A DNA stretch of 64,000 bases, taken from NCBI GenBank assembly GCA_937998865.1, contig CALLBR010000001.1:36024-100023 (forward strand), read 5' to 3'. Source of the DNA: an uncultured bacterium. GTDB lineage: Bacteria; Nitrospirota; Thermodesulfovibrionia; Thermodesulfovibrionales; Thermodesulfovibrionaceae. Both the position numbers and the translations under genes were made by a program. The notes under the pieces are model-generated. The model had not been told where the DNA came from and made no database searches. It saw only the letters and a program-made list of their open reading frames with translations. This document shows positions 19,847-28,396 of the stretch, piece by piece. Every line of letters starts with the position of its first letter. The stretch's first letter is position 1.

Positions 19847-21598
19847 ATGAATAGAGTTTTTAAATGTTTTGGTTTGATTAATGTAATAGTTTTCTTTTTT
19901 CTCATTGCCTTTTCAAATTCTTTAGCAAGCATTACTGCTCAACCCGGCATTTTCGATCATATTGAAATTTCAATCCCTTCTGAGTTAATTGCCGGGAAAG
20001 AGAGCAAAATATATATATACGCTTTTGATGCCTTAGGTAACCCCATAGACATGCCTTCGGAAAATGCAAGAAATTATAAAGTAGTTGCTACAGGTTTAGC
20101 AAAAATAGAGCCTTCCTTTTTTAAATCCAGTGACATTAAAAAAGAGGGTTTTCCTATAAGGATTTACAATGAAAAAGCTGAAGAGATAACAATAAGTATC
20201 TACGAAGACACTAAAGCTTCACCAATTATTGAAAAGAGGGTAAAAGTGGTGCCAGCAGAAATTAATCATTTGGAGATTAAGTCTCAGCTTTTTTCCAGAG
20301 CAGGTGATATTTTTGAAATATTCATAAAAGCAAAGGATAGGTACAATAACACTGTCTGCAAAGATTATAATCCTGAAGTAGTAAATTTATTTTTTAAAGG
20401 AGACATATCTATTCAAATTAAGGAGACAAAATACATAGCAGATCAGTGTGTTCTGAATGTCAAACTTTATGCCGATAAAATTGGTTCCTTTCAAGTAGAA
20501 GCAAGTCTTTTAAACTCAAATATTAAAGGAAAAAGTGACGTAATTTCTATTGTTAATTCTGAATTAGCAGGGTTTATAATAGAGGCACCAAAGGAGGTAA
20601 TTGCATCAGAATCTTTTGAGATTAAAATTTCTGCCATAGACAAATTCAATAATTATGTGAGAGATCTCTCCACTAAAAAGCAAAAATTCATTATAGAATC
20701 AACTAGTAAAAGGGCTGTGTTCCCTAATGAAATTTCATCCCATGAATTTTTAGAGGGGATAGCAAAAATAAGTTTAAGATATGACAGTCCTGAGGACATT
20801 AAAATAGTAGTAAAGGACTCTAAAAACTCGGCAATTAAGGGAGAGAGTGATACCATAAAAATAGTTCCTCCCTCATTAAAAAGATTTGAAATAGTTGCTC
20901 CTGAGACAGTAATAGCTGGGCAAAAATTTAAAATAAAAATCATTGCTTATAATCAATCAGATAAAATCATGACGCAATATAATCTTTACGGTAAGCCTGT
21001 TATACTTAGAACTACAGGGAAAGGAACATTAACTCCTAATAAGATCCCACCATCTGAATTTATAAATGGAATTGCCATTGTAGAGGTTCTTTATGATAAA
21101 GCAGAGCAATTTGAAATCATTGCATCTGCCGAGGAAGAAGCTCTCATTCAGGAGCCTGCAAAGCATAAAGAGGAAAAGAAAAAGACTTTAAAAAAAGTAA
21201 AAGATGGTTCAAAAAAAGCTAATGAAAAGAAAATAGCCAAAGTGGATAAAAAGCCCATTGAAGCCTTAAGATATCCTCCTTTGGAATTAAAAAATATATC
21301 ACTTACAGAGACAAAAAATAGCTCTAAACTTATACTTTATATCCCTCAGATTGAAAGAAAAGGTGGCTACAAACCGATAACAAAGAAGGAAGGGAAGAAA
21401 ATGTCTATTATTTTAGAAATTTATCCTGTAGAGCATAAGATAGAAACACCCCTAAAAATTGATTCTGAATTTATTGAAAATGTCTCAATATCTCAGGAAA
21501 AAAATAAGGTAATTATGAATATAGAATTAAAAAAGCCCCTAAAATATCATGTAACTAAGAAAAAGGACGAAATAGTGATTGATTTTAGGAGAAATTAA
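19847..21598 (+). CDS. Exported protein with four Ig-like repeats and an AMIN-like C-terminus
   Basis: A 583 aa protein I do not recognise as a named family. It has a signal peptide (1-27), then four repeats of about 100 residues beginning near 36, 139, 240 and 345. Each repeat opens with a pattern like FxIEAPxxVIAGxxFxIxIxAxDxxxN, resembling invasin/Big-type Ig folds. A Lys-rich linker (437-470) leads to a C-terminal beta domain (about 480-582) that resembles AMIN, with LKNISLTETKNSSKLILYI and a final EIVIDFR strand. A periplasmic location is likely. AMIN domains often bind peptidoglycan or secretin-type complexes, but that is only analogy here. The stop overlaps ftsY (TAATG). It has a good GGAGGG ribosome site. 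Confidence 0.75.
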   Translation: MNRVFKCFGLINVIVFFFLIAFSNSLASITAQPGIFDHIEISIPSELIAGKESKIYIYAFDALGNPIDMPSENARNYKVVATGLAKIEPSFFKSSDIKKEGFPIRIYNEKAEEITISIYEDTKASPIIEKRVKVVPAEINHLEIKSQLFSRAGDIFEIFIKAKDRYNNTVCKDYNPEVVNLFFKGDISIQIKETKYIADQCVLNVKLYADKIGSFQVEASLLNSNIKGKSDVISIVNSELAGFIIEAPKEVIASESFEIKISAIDKFNNYVRDLSTKKQKFIIESTSKRAVFPNEISSHEFLEGIAKISLRYDSPEDIKIVVKDSKNSAIKGESDTIKIVPPSLKRFEIVAPETVIAGQKFKIKIIAYNQSDKIMTQYNLYGKPVILRTTGKGTLTPNKIPPSEFINGIAIVEVLYDKAEQFEIIASAEEEALIQEPAKHKEEKKKTLKKVKDGSKKANEKKIAKVDKKPIEALRYPPLELKNISLTETKNSSKLILYIPQIERKGGYKPITKKEGKKMSIILEIYPVEHKIETPLKIDSEFIENVSISQEKNKVIMNIELKKPLKYHVTKKKDEIVIDFRRN

Positions 21599-22503
21599 TG
21601 GGGTTTTTTGACAAATTAAAAGAAAAACTATCAAAAACTAAACAAAACATAGTTGAAAAAATTGAATCTATTATCCCATTAGGAAAAAAAATTGATGAAA
21701 CAACAATTGATGAAATAGAAGAAGTGCTTATTTTTTCTGATTTTGGCGTAAAGGCAACAGAAGAGATAATAGATTTATTAAAAAAAAAGGTTAAAGAAGG
21801 GACGTTAAAAGAATATCCTGATTTGAAGTCTCTTTTAAAGGAAGAATTAAAAAAATTACTACAAAACGATACAAGTCTACATCTTAAAAGCATTCCTTCT
21901 GTAATGCTTGTGGTAGGAGTTAATGGAGTGGGGAAAACCACTACAATAGGAAAGCTTGGCTATAAATTTTCAAGGGAAGGAAAAAAAGTAGTTTTCGCAG
22001 CCTGCGATACTTTTAGGGCAGCAGCTATTGAACAGCTTGAGATTTGGGCAAATAAAACAAATGCTGATATTATTAAGCATAAGAGCGGAGCTGATCCAGC
22101 AGCAGTTGCCTTTGACGCAGTAGAACATGCCAAATCAAAAAACAAAGATTTAGTAATAATTGATACAGCTGGAAGACTTCATACTAAAGCTCCCTTGATG
22201 GAAGAACTGAAAAAAATATGTAGAGTAATAAAAAAGTCCATAGCTGATGCTCCTCATGAAGTGCTTTTAGTGGTGGATGCCACAACAGGACAGAATGCAA
22301 TAAGGCAGGCTCAAATGTTTCATGAAGCAGTGGGGCTTTCTGGTATTATTGTTACAAAACTAGATGGGACAGCAAAGGGGGGAGTTATTTTTGCCATAAA
22401 GAAAGAAATAGGAGTTCCCATAAAGTTCATCGGAATTGGTGAGGGTGTGGAAGATTTGAAGGAGTTTAAGGCAAATGAATTTGTGGAAGCTTTGTTTGAT
22501 TAA
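21598..22503 (+). CDS. ftsY: FtsY, signal recognition particle receptor GTPase
   Basis: A 301 aa SRP GTPase that docks ribosome-SRP complexes to the membrane. It has the helical N domain (1-90) and a G domain with G1 GVNGVGKTT at 107-115, DTFRAAA, DTAGRLH and TKLDGTAKGG. The long acidic A domain of the E. coli protein is missing, as in many bacteria, and the short basic N-terminus may give membrane contact. It is translationally coupled to the preceding exported-protein gene by a one-base overlap. Confidence 0.96.
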   Translation: MGFFDKLKEKLSKTKQNIVEKIESIIPLGKKIDETTIDEIEEVLIFSDFGVKATEEIIDLLKKKVKEGTLKEYPDLKSLLKEELKKLLQNDTSLHLKSIPSVMLVVGVNGVGKTTTIGKLGYKFSREGKKVVFAACDTFRAAAIEQLEIWANKTNADIIKHKSGADPAAVAFDAVEHAKSKNKDLVIIDTAGRLHTKAPLMEELKKICRVIKKSIADAPHEVLLVVDATTGQNAIRQAQMFHEAVGLSGIIVTKLDGTAKGGVIFAIKKEIGVPIKFIGIGEGVEDLKEFKANEFVEALFD

Positions 22504-22504
22504 T

Positions 22505-22581
<77 letters not shown>

Positions 22582-22589
22582 ATATTTAT

Positions 22590-22619
22590 AATATATCTTA
22601 AAAAAAATAGGTTTGTCAA
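22590..22619 (-). promoter_or_regulatory. Promoter of the initiator tRNA gene
   Basis: A consensus TTGACA (complement of 22614-22619) and TATATT (complement of 22590-22595) with 18-base spacing predict a start near 22583, next to the tRNA 5' end. The -35 element touches the ATG of rdgB at 22620. On the plus strand the same stretch contains TATAAT at 22587-22592, a candidate rdgB -10, so the two divergent promoters would overlap. Confidence 0.6.
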
Positions 22620-23234
22620 ATGCAGATTGTTTTAGCATCTAAAAATAAAAAAAAGATTCAAGAATTGAAAAGAATGTTAGAAGATCTATCTATTGAAATC
22701 TTATCTTTAGATAATTTCCCTAATTTAGGAGAAGTTGTTGAAGATGGCTGTACTTTTGAAGAGAACGCTCTAAAAAAAGCAAGGTATGTTAAAGAAAAAA
22801 CAGGACTTTCTGCATTAGCTGATGATTCTGGACTGGAAGTAGAAGCCTTAGGTGGAAGACCTGGAATTTTCTCTGCCAGATATGCAGGAGAACATGCTTC
22901 CGATGAAGATAATATTAAGAAGTTATTAATGGAGATGAGAGAAATCCCAGAAGATAAAAGACAAGCTCGTTTTGTCTGTTGCATTGCTCTTGTTTTATCA
23001 ACTGGAGAGGAAAAAGTTTTTTGGGGATATGTAAACGGTAAAATAACAATGGAACCTCGCGGCGATTTAGGATTTGGCTATGATCCTGTATTCATCCCTG
23101 AAGGATACACATTAACTTTTGCAGAAATGCCTTCTGAAGAAAAGGATAGGATTAGTCATAGAAGAATTGCTCTTGACAATTTAAAGCACTATTTGGTAAA
23201 ATTCTCGCAACTTTATAAACAAAATTTATCATAA
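22620..23234 (+). CDS. rdgB: RdgB/HAM1 non-canonical purine NTP pyrophosphatase
   Basis: A 204 aa house-cleaning enzyme that hydrolyses dITP/ITP/XTP to monophosphates. N-terminal [12 protein letters not shown], the middle motif [18 protein letters not shown] followed by SARYAG, the GFGYDPVF loop and the late SHRRIAL motif are all family hallmarks. The Shine-Dalgarno is weak. It is flanked by the divergent initiator tRNA and by the adk-sat operon promoter. Confidence 0.94.
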   Translation: MQIVLASKNKKKIQELKRMLEDLSIEILSLDNFPNLGEVVEDGCTFEENALKKARYVKEKTGLSALADDSGLEVEALGGRPGIFSARYAGEHASDEDNIKKLLMEMREIPEDKRQARFVCCIALVLSTGEEKVFWGYVNGKITMEPRGDLGFGYDPVFIPEGYTLTFAEMPSEEKDRISHRRIALDNLKHYLVKFSQLYKQNLS

Positions 23235-23278
23235 AATTATAAAAATTAAGTTGCATTTAATTTCATATTAGGTTAAAT

Positions 23279-23284
23279 TATAAT
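23279..23284 (+). promoter_or_regulatory. Candidate -10 element of the adk-sat-apr operon
   Basis: A perfect TATAAT lies 40 bases before adk, in the only gap (89 bases) upstream of the sulfate-reduction genes. A matching -35 is weak: TTTAAT at 17-base spacing, while TTGCAT lies 22 bases away. The weak -35 may mean activator dependence. Confidence 0.4.
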
Positions 23285-23323
23285 CCAAAAGATATTTTAA
23301 CTTAATCAAAAAGGAGGCTTCAG

Positions 23324-23971
23324 ATGAGATTAGTATTCTTGGGTGCTCCTGGTGCAGGGAAAGGAACACAAGCAAAAAGGCTCGTTGAAAAATATGGTAT
23401 CCCTCAAATATCCACTGGTGATCTTTTAAGAGCCGCAGTGGCTGCTGGAACTCCACTTGGAAAAGAAGCAAAGTCTTATATGGACAGAGGAGAATTAGTA
23501 CCTGACAGTGTAGTTTTAGGAATGGTAAAAGAGAGACTTTCTCAAGATGACTGCAAAAAAGGATTTATTTTAGACGGTTTCCCAAGAAATGTTACACAAG
23601 CAGAAGCTCTTGATAAAATGCTTGCTGAAATGAGCATGCCCTTAGATTTAGCCCTTAACTTAGATGTTCCCTTTGAGGATTTAATGAAAAGATTGACAGG
23701 TAGAAGAACATGTAAAGCTTGTGGACAAATGTATAATGTCTACTACAATCCTCCAAAGGCAGAGGGTAAGTGTGACAAATGTGGTGGAGAGCTCTTTCAA
23801 AGAGATGATGATAAGGAAGAAACAATCAGAAAGAGACTGGAAGTATATAAAGCACAAACAGAGCCTTTGATTGATTATTACTCTAAAAAAGGAATTTTAA
23901 AAAGTGTGGAAGGCACAGGTAGTATAGATGAAATTTTTAATAATATCTGTGCAATTTTAGAAAAAAAGTAA
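23324..23971 (+). CDS. adk: Adenylate kinase with zinc-binding lid
   Basis: A 215 aa enzyme for ATP + AMP = 2 ADP. The P-loop is GAPGAGKGT at 7-15, the NMP-binding region follows ([10 protein letters not shown]), and the long LID carries four cysteines (130, 133, 150, 153), as in zinc-stabilised Gram-positive and thermophile enzymes. A strong AAGGAGG precedes the ATG. It lies 17 bases before sat. APS reductase releases AMP, so co-expression would let AMP be recycled directly. That link is inferred from context. Confidence 0.96.
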   Translation: MRLVFLGAPGAGKGTQAKRLVEKYGIPQISTGDLLRAAVAAGTPLGKEAKSYMDRGELVPDSVVLGMVKERLSQDDCKKGFILDGFPRNVTQAEALDKMLAEMSMPLDLALNLDVPFEDLMKRLTGRRTCKACGQMYNVYYNPPKAEGKCDKCGGELFQRDDDKEETIRKRLEVYKAQTEPLIDYYSKKGILKSVEGTGSIDEIFNNICAILEKK

Positions 23972-23988
23972 ACTAAAGGAGGAAAGGT

Positions 23989-25374
23989 ATGCCGGAAGTA
24001 AGAATTAAGACTCTTCCCCCACCACATGGTGGAAAGCTTGTTGAAAGGGTTGTCCGTGACCCCCAAATGGCAATGAAGTTAATGCAGAAATGTTCTGCAG
24101 TTTATGACATTAAGCCAACTCTTTTCAAAGGTAATCCTGTAAGGAATGTTTACAGAGAAATTATGTCAGTTTGTTATGGTTTCTTCAGCCCTGTAGAAGG
24201 TTCCATGACAAAGGCTGATCTTGAAAGTGTTCTTGAGAAAAGAAGACTTACAAGCGGATGGGTATTTCCTTATCCCATTCTTTTTGACATCTCAGAAGAA
24301 GACTTCAAAAAGCTTGGAGTTGGAGCAGGTGATTGGCTCTTACTGAGACTTAAAGGTGAACCTTTTGCAATTCTTGAGATTGAAGAGGTTTACGAAATCG
24401 TCCCAGGTGATGTAGCAGTAAGAACCTTTGGAACACCCGAGAAAAATCCAGAAGTTGTTAAAGTGCCTTTCGACCAGAAACATACAGGGTATAATATTTA
24501 TTGTTCATTGAATCCTATAATACTTGCTGGTAAATATACCATTATTAATGAGCCTAAATTAAGACCGCCTTTTGATAGATTCTGGTATCCACCAAAGAGA
24601 TGCAGAGAGGAATTTGAAAAAAGAGGTTGGACAACAGTTATTGCCCATCAGACAAGAAATGTCCCTCACACAGGACATGAAGCCTTAATGAAAAATGCTG
24701 CTTACATTGGTGATGTAAAGCCCTGTGATGGTATTGTAGTTAATGCTATAGTTGGAGCAAAGAGAATAGGAGACTTCCCTGATGAAGCAATTGTTGAAGG
24801 GCATGAAATGGTTCATTTAGCTGGTTATATTAAACCAGAGCGTCATCTTGTAACATTCACACTTTGGGACATGAGATATGGTAACCCCATCGAGTCTCTC
24901 ATTCATGCTGTAATTAGGCAAAATATGGGAATATCCTTCCACATGTTTGGGAGAGACCATGCAGCCTTAGGTGAATACTATGATATATTTGCAACTCAAA
25001 TTCTTTGGTCAAAGGGAATCCCAAGCTTCGGCTTTAATGAACCGCCTTACATGGTAGAAGGTGGATTTTATATTAGACCTCAGAACATTGAAGAGTTCTG
25101 GTTCTGTCCAAAATGTAAAGAATTTGCCTATTCTGCTAATTGCGCACATAAAGGGATTTACTCGAGATATTCCGGAAGCTTCATAAGAGGTATTATTAAT
25201 GAGGGAGTAATGCCACCACCAGAAATTTACAGACCAGAAGTTTATAAAGTAGTTGTAAAATGGTGGCAGAAGTTTGGATATCCGTTTAATAACGAGAAAT
25301 ATCTCAAAGAGAGAGAGGAGAGATTAGAGGTTGATCTCCCTCACATGGAACTTCCAGCTCACTTAAAAAAATAA
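23989..25374 (+). CDS. sat: Dissimilatory ATP sulfurylase
   Basis: A 461 aa cytosolic enzyme that activates sulfate with ATP to APS and pyrophosphate. The nucleotide-binding motif QTRNVPHTGH is at 221-230 and GRDHAALGEYY at 321-331. A C-terminal zinc site (C373, C376, C385, H387) is typical of dissimilatory homo-oligomeric enzymes. There is no APS-kinase domain, fitting a dissimilatory role with aprBA downstream. The ribosome site is AAAGGAGGAAA. No pyrophosphatase gene is in the window to pull the reaction forward. Confidence 0.97.
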   Translation: MPEVRIKTLPPPHGGKLVERVVRDPQMAMKLMQKCSAVYDIKPTLFKGNPVRNVYREIMSVCYGFFSPVEGSMTKADLESVLEKRRLTSGWVFPYPILFDISEEDFKKLGVGAGDWLLLRLKGEPFAILEIEEVYEIVPGDVAVRTFGTPEKNPEVVKVPFDQKHTGYNIYCSLNPIILAGKYTIINEPKLRPPFDRFWYPPKRCREEFEKRGWTTVIAHQTRNVPHTGHEALMKNAAYIGDVKPCDGIVVNAIVGAKRIGDFPDEAIVEGHEMVHLAGYIKPERHLVTFTLWDMRYGNPIESLIHAVIRQNMGISFHMFGRDHAALGEYYDIFATQILWSKGIPSFGFNEPPYMVEGGFYIRPQNIEEFWFCPKCKEFAYSANCAHKGIYSRYSGSFIRGIINEGVMPPPEIYRPEVYKVVVKWWQKFGYPFNNEKYLKEREERLEVDLPHMELPAHLKK

Positions 25375-25389
25375 AGGAGGAGGTGAATA

Positions 25390-25791
25390 ATGGCTAAGTT
25401 TTTTGGTGTTGTAATTGATGAAACAAGATTAAAAGCAATAAAGGGTACACCACTGGAAGAAAAAGTAGAACCTATTTTTGGTGGAGCTCTAAAGAGATTA
25501 GTTCTTGAAGTTCCTGATGATTTGGGACAAAAAGTAATTGATCAGTTCACAAAAGCAAGGTTTGATGCAAGAGGATTTATTGAAGAAACTCCAGCTTCTT
25601 TTAAAAGGCTCGTTTTTAAGAAAATATTAGAGATGAAATCCTTAGGTCCAGAGGTTATGGAAGCTGCTTTAGCAGAGATTCCTTCAATAAAAGATGATAT
25701 TGCAAAGGAAGACAAAGAGCTTCCAGTTCCTGATATTGATATTAGTGATGTACTGGAATTACAAAAAAATCCAGCACAAAAACCAGCATAA
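25390..25791 (+). CDS. Uncharacterised small protein between sat and aprB
   Basis: A 133 aa soluble protein that I do not recognise. It has no signal peptide, no membrane segment and no cysteine, so it is unlikely to carry an iron-sulfur cluster. Residues 1-95 look like a compact alpha/beta domain (FFGVVIDETRLKAI, then LKRLVLEVPDDLGQKVIDQF). The last 40 residues are acidic and Pro-rich (ELPVPDIDISDVLEL) and look extended. It has a strong GGAGGAGG ribosome site. It lies 15 bases after sat and 22 before aprB, so it is clearly co-transcribed. A scaffold or regulatory partner of Sat or AprAB is possible but unproven. Confidence 0.85.
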   Translation: MAKFFGVVIDETRLKAIKGTPLEEKVEPIFGGALKRLVLEVPDDLGQKVIDQFTKARFDARGFIEETPASFKRLVFKKILEMKSLGPEVMEAALAEIPSIKDDIAKEDKELPVPDIDISDVLELQKNPAQKPA

Positions 25792-25813
25792 AAAACAAAA
25801 AGGAGGTTAAACT

Positions 25814-26242
25814 ATGCCAAGCTTTGTAATGGTTGAAAAGTGTGATGGCTGCAAAGCCCAAGACAAGACAGCATGTCAGTACATCTGTCCACATGATCTT
25901 ATGACATTGGACAGAGAAAAAATGAAAGCCTACAATCAGGAGCCAGAACAGTGTTGGGAATGTTACAACTGCGTGAAAATTTGCCCACAACAGGCAATCG
26001 AAGTTAGAGGATATGCCGATTTCTTCCCCCTTGGTGCAAGCGTTATTCCCATGAGAGGTCAGGATGCTATTATGTGGACAATTAAGTTCAGAAGTGGCGC
26101 TATAAAGAGATTCAAATTCCCAATAAGGCTCACACCCGAAGGTTACTGGAAAGCAGAAAACATTTATGAAGGATTACCTGAGCCTGATTATTCAAAAATC
26201 AAAGGTCCTGGCTATTTTAATTATGAAGCCAGAAAAGAGTAA
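25814..26242 (+). CDS. aprB: APS reductase beta subunit
   Basis: A 142 aa iron-sulfur subunit. Two [4Fe-4S] sites are bound by C10, C13, C21, C25 and C47, C50, C53, C57. After the ferredoxin-like part comes a beta segment (about 65-105) and a C-terminal tail that in known structures wraps around AprA. It passes electrons from the membrane side to the AprA FAD. The gene directly precedes aprA (25 bases) in the usual aprBA order. Confidence 0.96.
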   Translation: MPSFVMVEKCDGCKAQDKTACQYICPHDLMTLDREKMKAYNQEPEQCWECYNCVKICPQQAIEVRGYADFFPLGASVIPMRGQDAIMWTIKFRSGAIKRFKFPIRLTPEGYWKAENIYEGLPEPDYSKIKGPGYFNYEARKE

Positions 26243-26267
26243 AAAAACAAAGTAAGGAGGTATAAAG

Positions 26268-28256
26268 ATGGAAAAAGAGACTTGCACATTTTCATATTGT
26301 GAGAAACCAGAAGTAGTAGTTGTTGACACTGATCTTCTTATTGTCGGTGGTGGAATGGCTGCTTGTGGTGCTGCTTTTGAAGCATGCAGATGGGCTACAC
26401 CAAAAGGACTTAAAGTAACAATGGTTGATAAAGCTGCAACTGATCGTTCCGGTGCAGTTGCTATGGGACTTAGTGCTATCAATACCTACATTGGTGAGAA
26501 TAAGGTTGAGGACTATGTAAGATATGTCCGTGCAGACCTTATGGGAATAATCCGTGAAGACTTGGTATATGATCTTGGAAGGCATGTGGACAATTCAGTT
26601 CATATGTTTGAAGAATGGGGACTTCCTATATGGAAAAAAAGTGACGATGGATGGTCCCTTGATGGTTTTCAGGCAAGGGATCAGGGTAAGCCAAAACTCA
26701 AGGATGGCGGTGTACCCTGCCGTTCCGGTAAATGGCAGATAATGATTAACGGAGAATCCTATAAGGTAATAGTAGCTGAGGCTGCAAAAGCAGCTCTTGA
26801 ATATAACAGAAAGGCTTTAAACATTCCTCAAAACCTTTTTGAAAGAGTTTTCATAGTAAAACTTATTAAAGATGCAAAAGAGGATAATAGAGTAGCTGGT
26901 GCAGTAGGTTTTAGCGTAAGAGAAAATAAAGTATATGTCTTTAAGGCAAAGGCAATTCTTAATGCATCTGGTGGTGCTGTTAATGTATTCAGACCAAGAT
27001 CAACTCGTGAAGGTCAAGGTAGAGCCTGGTATCCTGTCTGGAACGCTGGTTCTGGATACTATCTTGGAATGAGTGTAGGCGCTGAGATGACAATGATGGA
27101 AAACAGATTTGTTCCTGCCAGATTTAAAGACGGCTACGGACCAGTAGGTGCTTGGTTCCTCTTCTTTAAGGCAAAAGCAACAGATGCTCTTGGAAATGAT
27201 TACTGTGCAAAAGACTGTTCAGAGTTCCAAGATGCTGTAAATAAATATGGAAAATGGGCTGAAGCTCTTGGCACAGCCATTAGAAACCATCTTATGATGC
27301 AGGCAATGAAACAAGGTAGAGGTCCCATCCTCATGAATACCCATACTGCTATGCAAGAACTTGCAAAGCAGATGGATCCTAAGAGATTAAAACACCTTGA
27401 GGCTGAGGCATGGGAAGACTTCCTTGACATGTGTATTTCTCAAGCAGGACTTTGGGCAGCTCAGAATATTGAACCTGACAAGAGTCCATCTGAGATTATG
27501 CCTACTGAGCCTTATCTCCTTGGTTCCCATGCTGGTTGCGCAGGCTTCTGGGTAAGCGGTCCTGGTGATATACCTGGAGCACCTGCAGAGTGGTTCTGGG
27601 GTTACAATAGAATGAGCACAGTAAAAGGTCTCTTTATGGCTGGTGATATTGTTGGTGCTTCCGGACACAAATTCTCCTCTGGATCCCATGCAGAAGGTAG
27701 AATAGCTGCAAAGGCAGCAATTGCCTTTATACTTGACAACCCAAGCTACACACCAGAATTAGCTGCCAATGTAGATGATTTAGTTGCTGAAATGTATTTA
27801 CCTTTTGAAATTTATGAAAAATATAAGACTTACTCTACAGATCCAGCAATTAACCCTTATTACATCAGACCAAATATGTATCAAGCAAGACTTCAAAAGA
27901 TTGCTGATGAATACTTCGGTGGAATCAGCACTTGGTATATGACCTCTAAGACAATGATTGAAGAAGGTCTTAAGAAGCTTCAACTCCTTAAAGAGGATGC
28001 AGCTAGATTAGCCGCTGCAAATCTCCATGAGCTTCTCCGTTGCTGGGAGAACTATCACAGAACTCTCTCATTGGAAGCCCATGCAAGACATATCCTCTTT
28101 AGAGAAGAGTCCAGATACCCAGGTTACTACTACAGAGGTGACTTTGACTTTGTGGATGACAACAATTGGAGAGCTTTTGTCAATTCAGTATATGATCCAG
28201 CAACAGATACCTTTACACTTAAGAAAGTCCCATACGTCCAGATCATTCCAGACTAA
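26268..28256 (+). CDS. aprA: APS reductase alpha subunit
   Basis: A 662 aa flavoprotein that reduces APS to sulfite and AMP. The FAD-binding GGGMAACGAA motif is at 27-36 and DRSGAVAMGLSAIN follows. C-terminal regions GSHAGCAGFWVSGPGD and RYPGYYYRGDFDFVD match the dissimilatory family. The length is normal. A hairpin terminator with a T-run begins 16 bases after the stop, so transcription of the adk-sat-apr unit is largely closed here before qmoA. Confidence 0.97.
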   Translation: MEKETCTFSYCEKPEVVVVDTDLLIVGGGMAACGAAFEACRWATPKGLKVTMVDKAATDRSGAVAMGLSAINTYIGENKVEDYVRYVRADLMGIIREDLVYDLGRHVDNSVHMFEEWGLPIWKKSDDGWSLDGFQARDQGKPKLKDGGVPCRSGKWQIMINGESYKVIVAEAAKAALEYNRKALNIPQNLFERVFIVKLIKDAKEDNRVAGAVGFSVRENKVYVFKAKAILNASGGAVNVFRPRSTREGQGRAWYPVWNAGSGYYLGMSVGAEMTMMENRFVPARFKDGYGPVGAWFLFFKAKATDALGNDYCAKDCSEFQDAVNKYGKWAEALGTAIRNHLMMQAMKQGRGPILMNTHTAMQELAKQMDPKRLKHLEAEAWEDFLDMCISQAGLWAAQNIEPDKSPSEIMPTEPYLLGSHAGCAGFWVSGPGDIPGAPAEWFWGYNRMSTVKGLFMAGDIVGASGHKFSSGSHAEGRIAAKAAIAFILDNPSYTPELAANVDDLVAEMYLPFEIYEKYKTYSTDPAINPYYIRPNMYQARLQKIADEYFGGISTWYMTSKTMIEEGLKKLQLLKEDAARLAAANLHELLRCWENYHRTLSLEAHARHILFREESRYPGYYYRGDFDFVDDNNWRAFVNSVYDPATDTFTLKKVPYVQIIPD

Positions 28257-28271
28257 TATGAGAGTAAAGAG

Positions 28272-28297
28272 GGGAGGGAATTCTTTCCCTCCCTTTT
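28272..28297 (+). terminator. Intrinsic terminator after aprA
   Basis: A perfect 9-bp stem (28272-28280 with 28285-28293), a 4-base loop and a following TTTTATTT. It separates aprA from qmoA and could set a different transcript level for the Qmo genes. Confidence 0.8.
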
Positions 28298-28323
28298 ATT
28301 TCTTCATTGTAGAGTTAAATTAG

Positions 28324-28361
28324 AAATTCGTAATGCAGTTATAAGACTGTATTACGAATTT
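28324..28361 (+). promoter_or_regulatory. 16-bp inverted repeat in the aprA-qmoA gap
   Basis: Arms 28324-28339 and 28346-28361 pair over 16 positions with a single G-T wobble around a 6-base loop. It lies 31 bases after the aprA terminator and 36 before qmoA. The run that follows (TTTATGTTTA) is only weakly terminator-like. It could be a second terminator, an mRNA-stabilising stem in the qmo leader, or an operator. Confidence 0.6.
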
Positions 28362-28396
28362 TTATGTTTAAGATAATTTAATAAAGGAGGCTGAGA

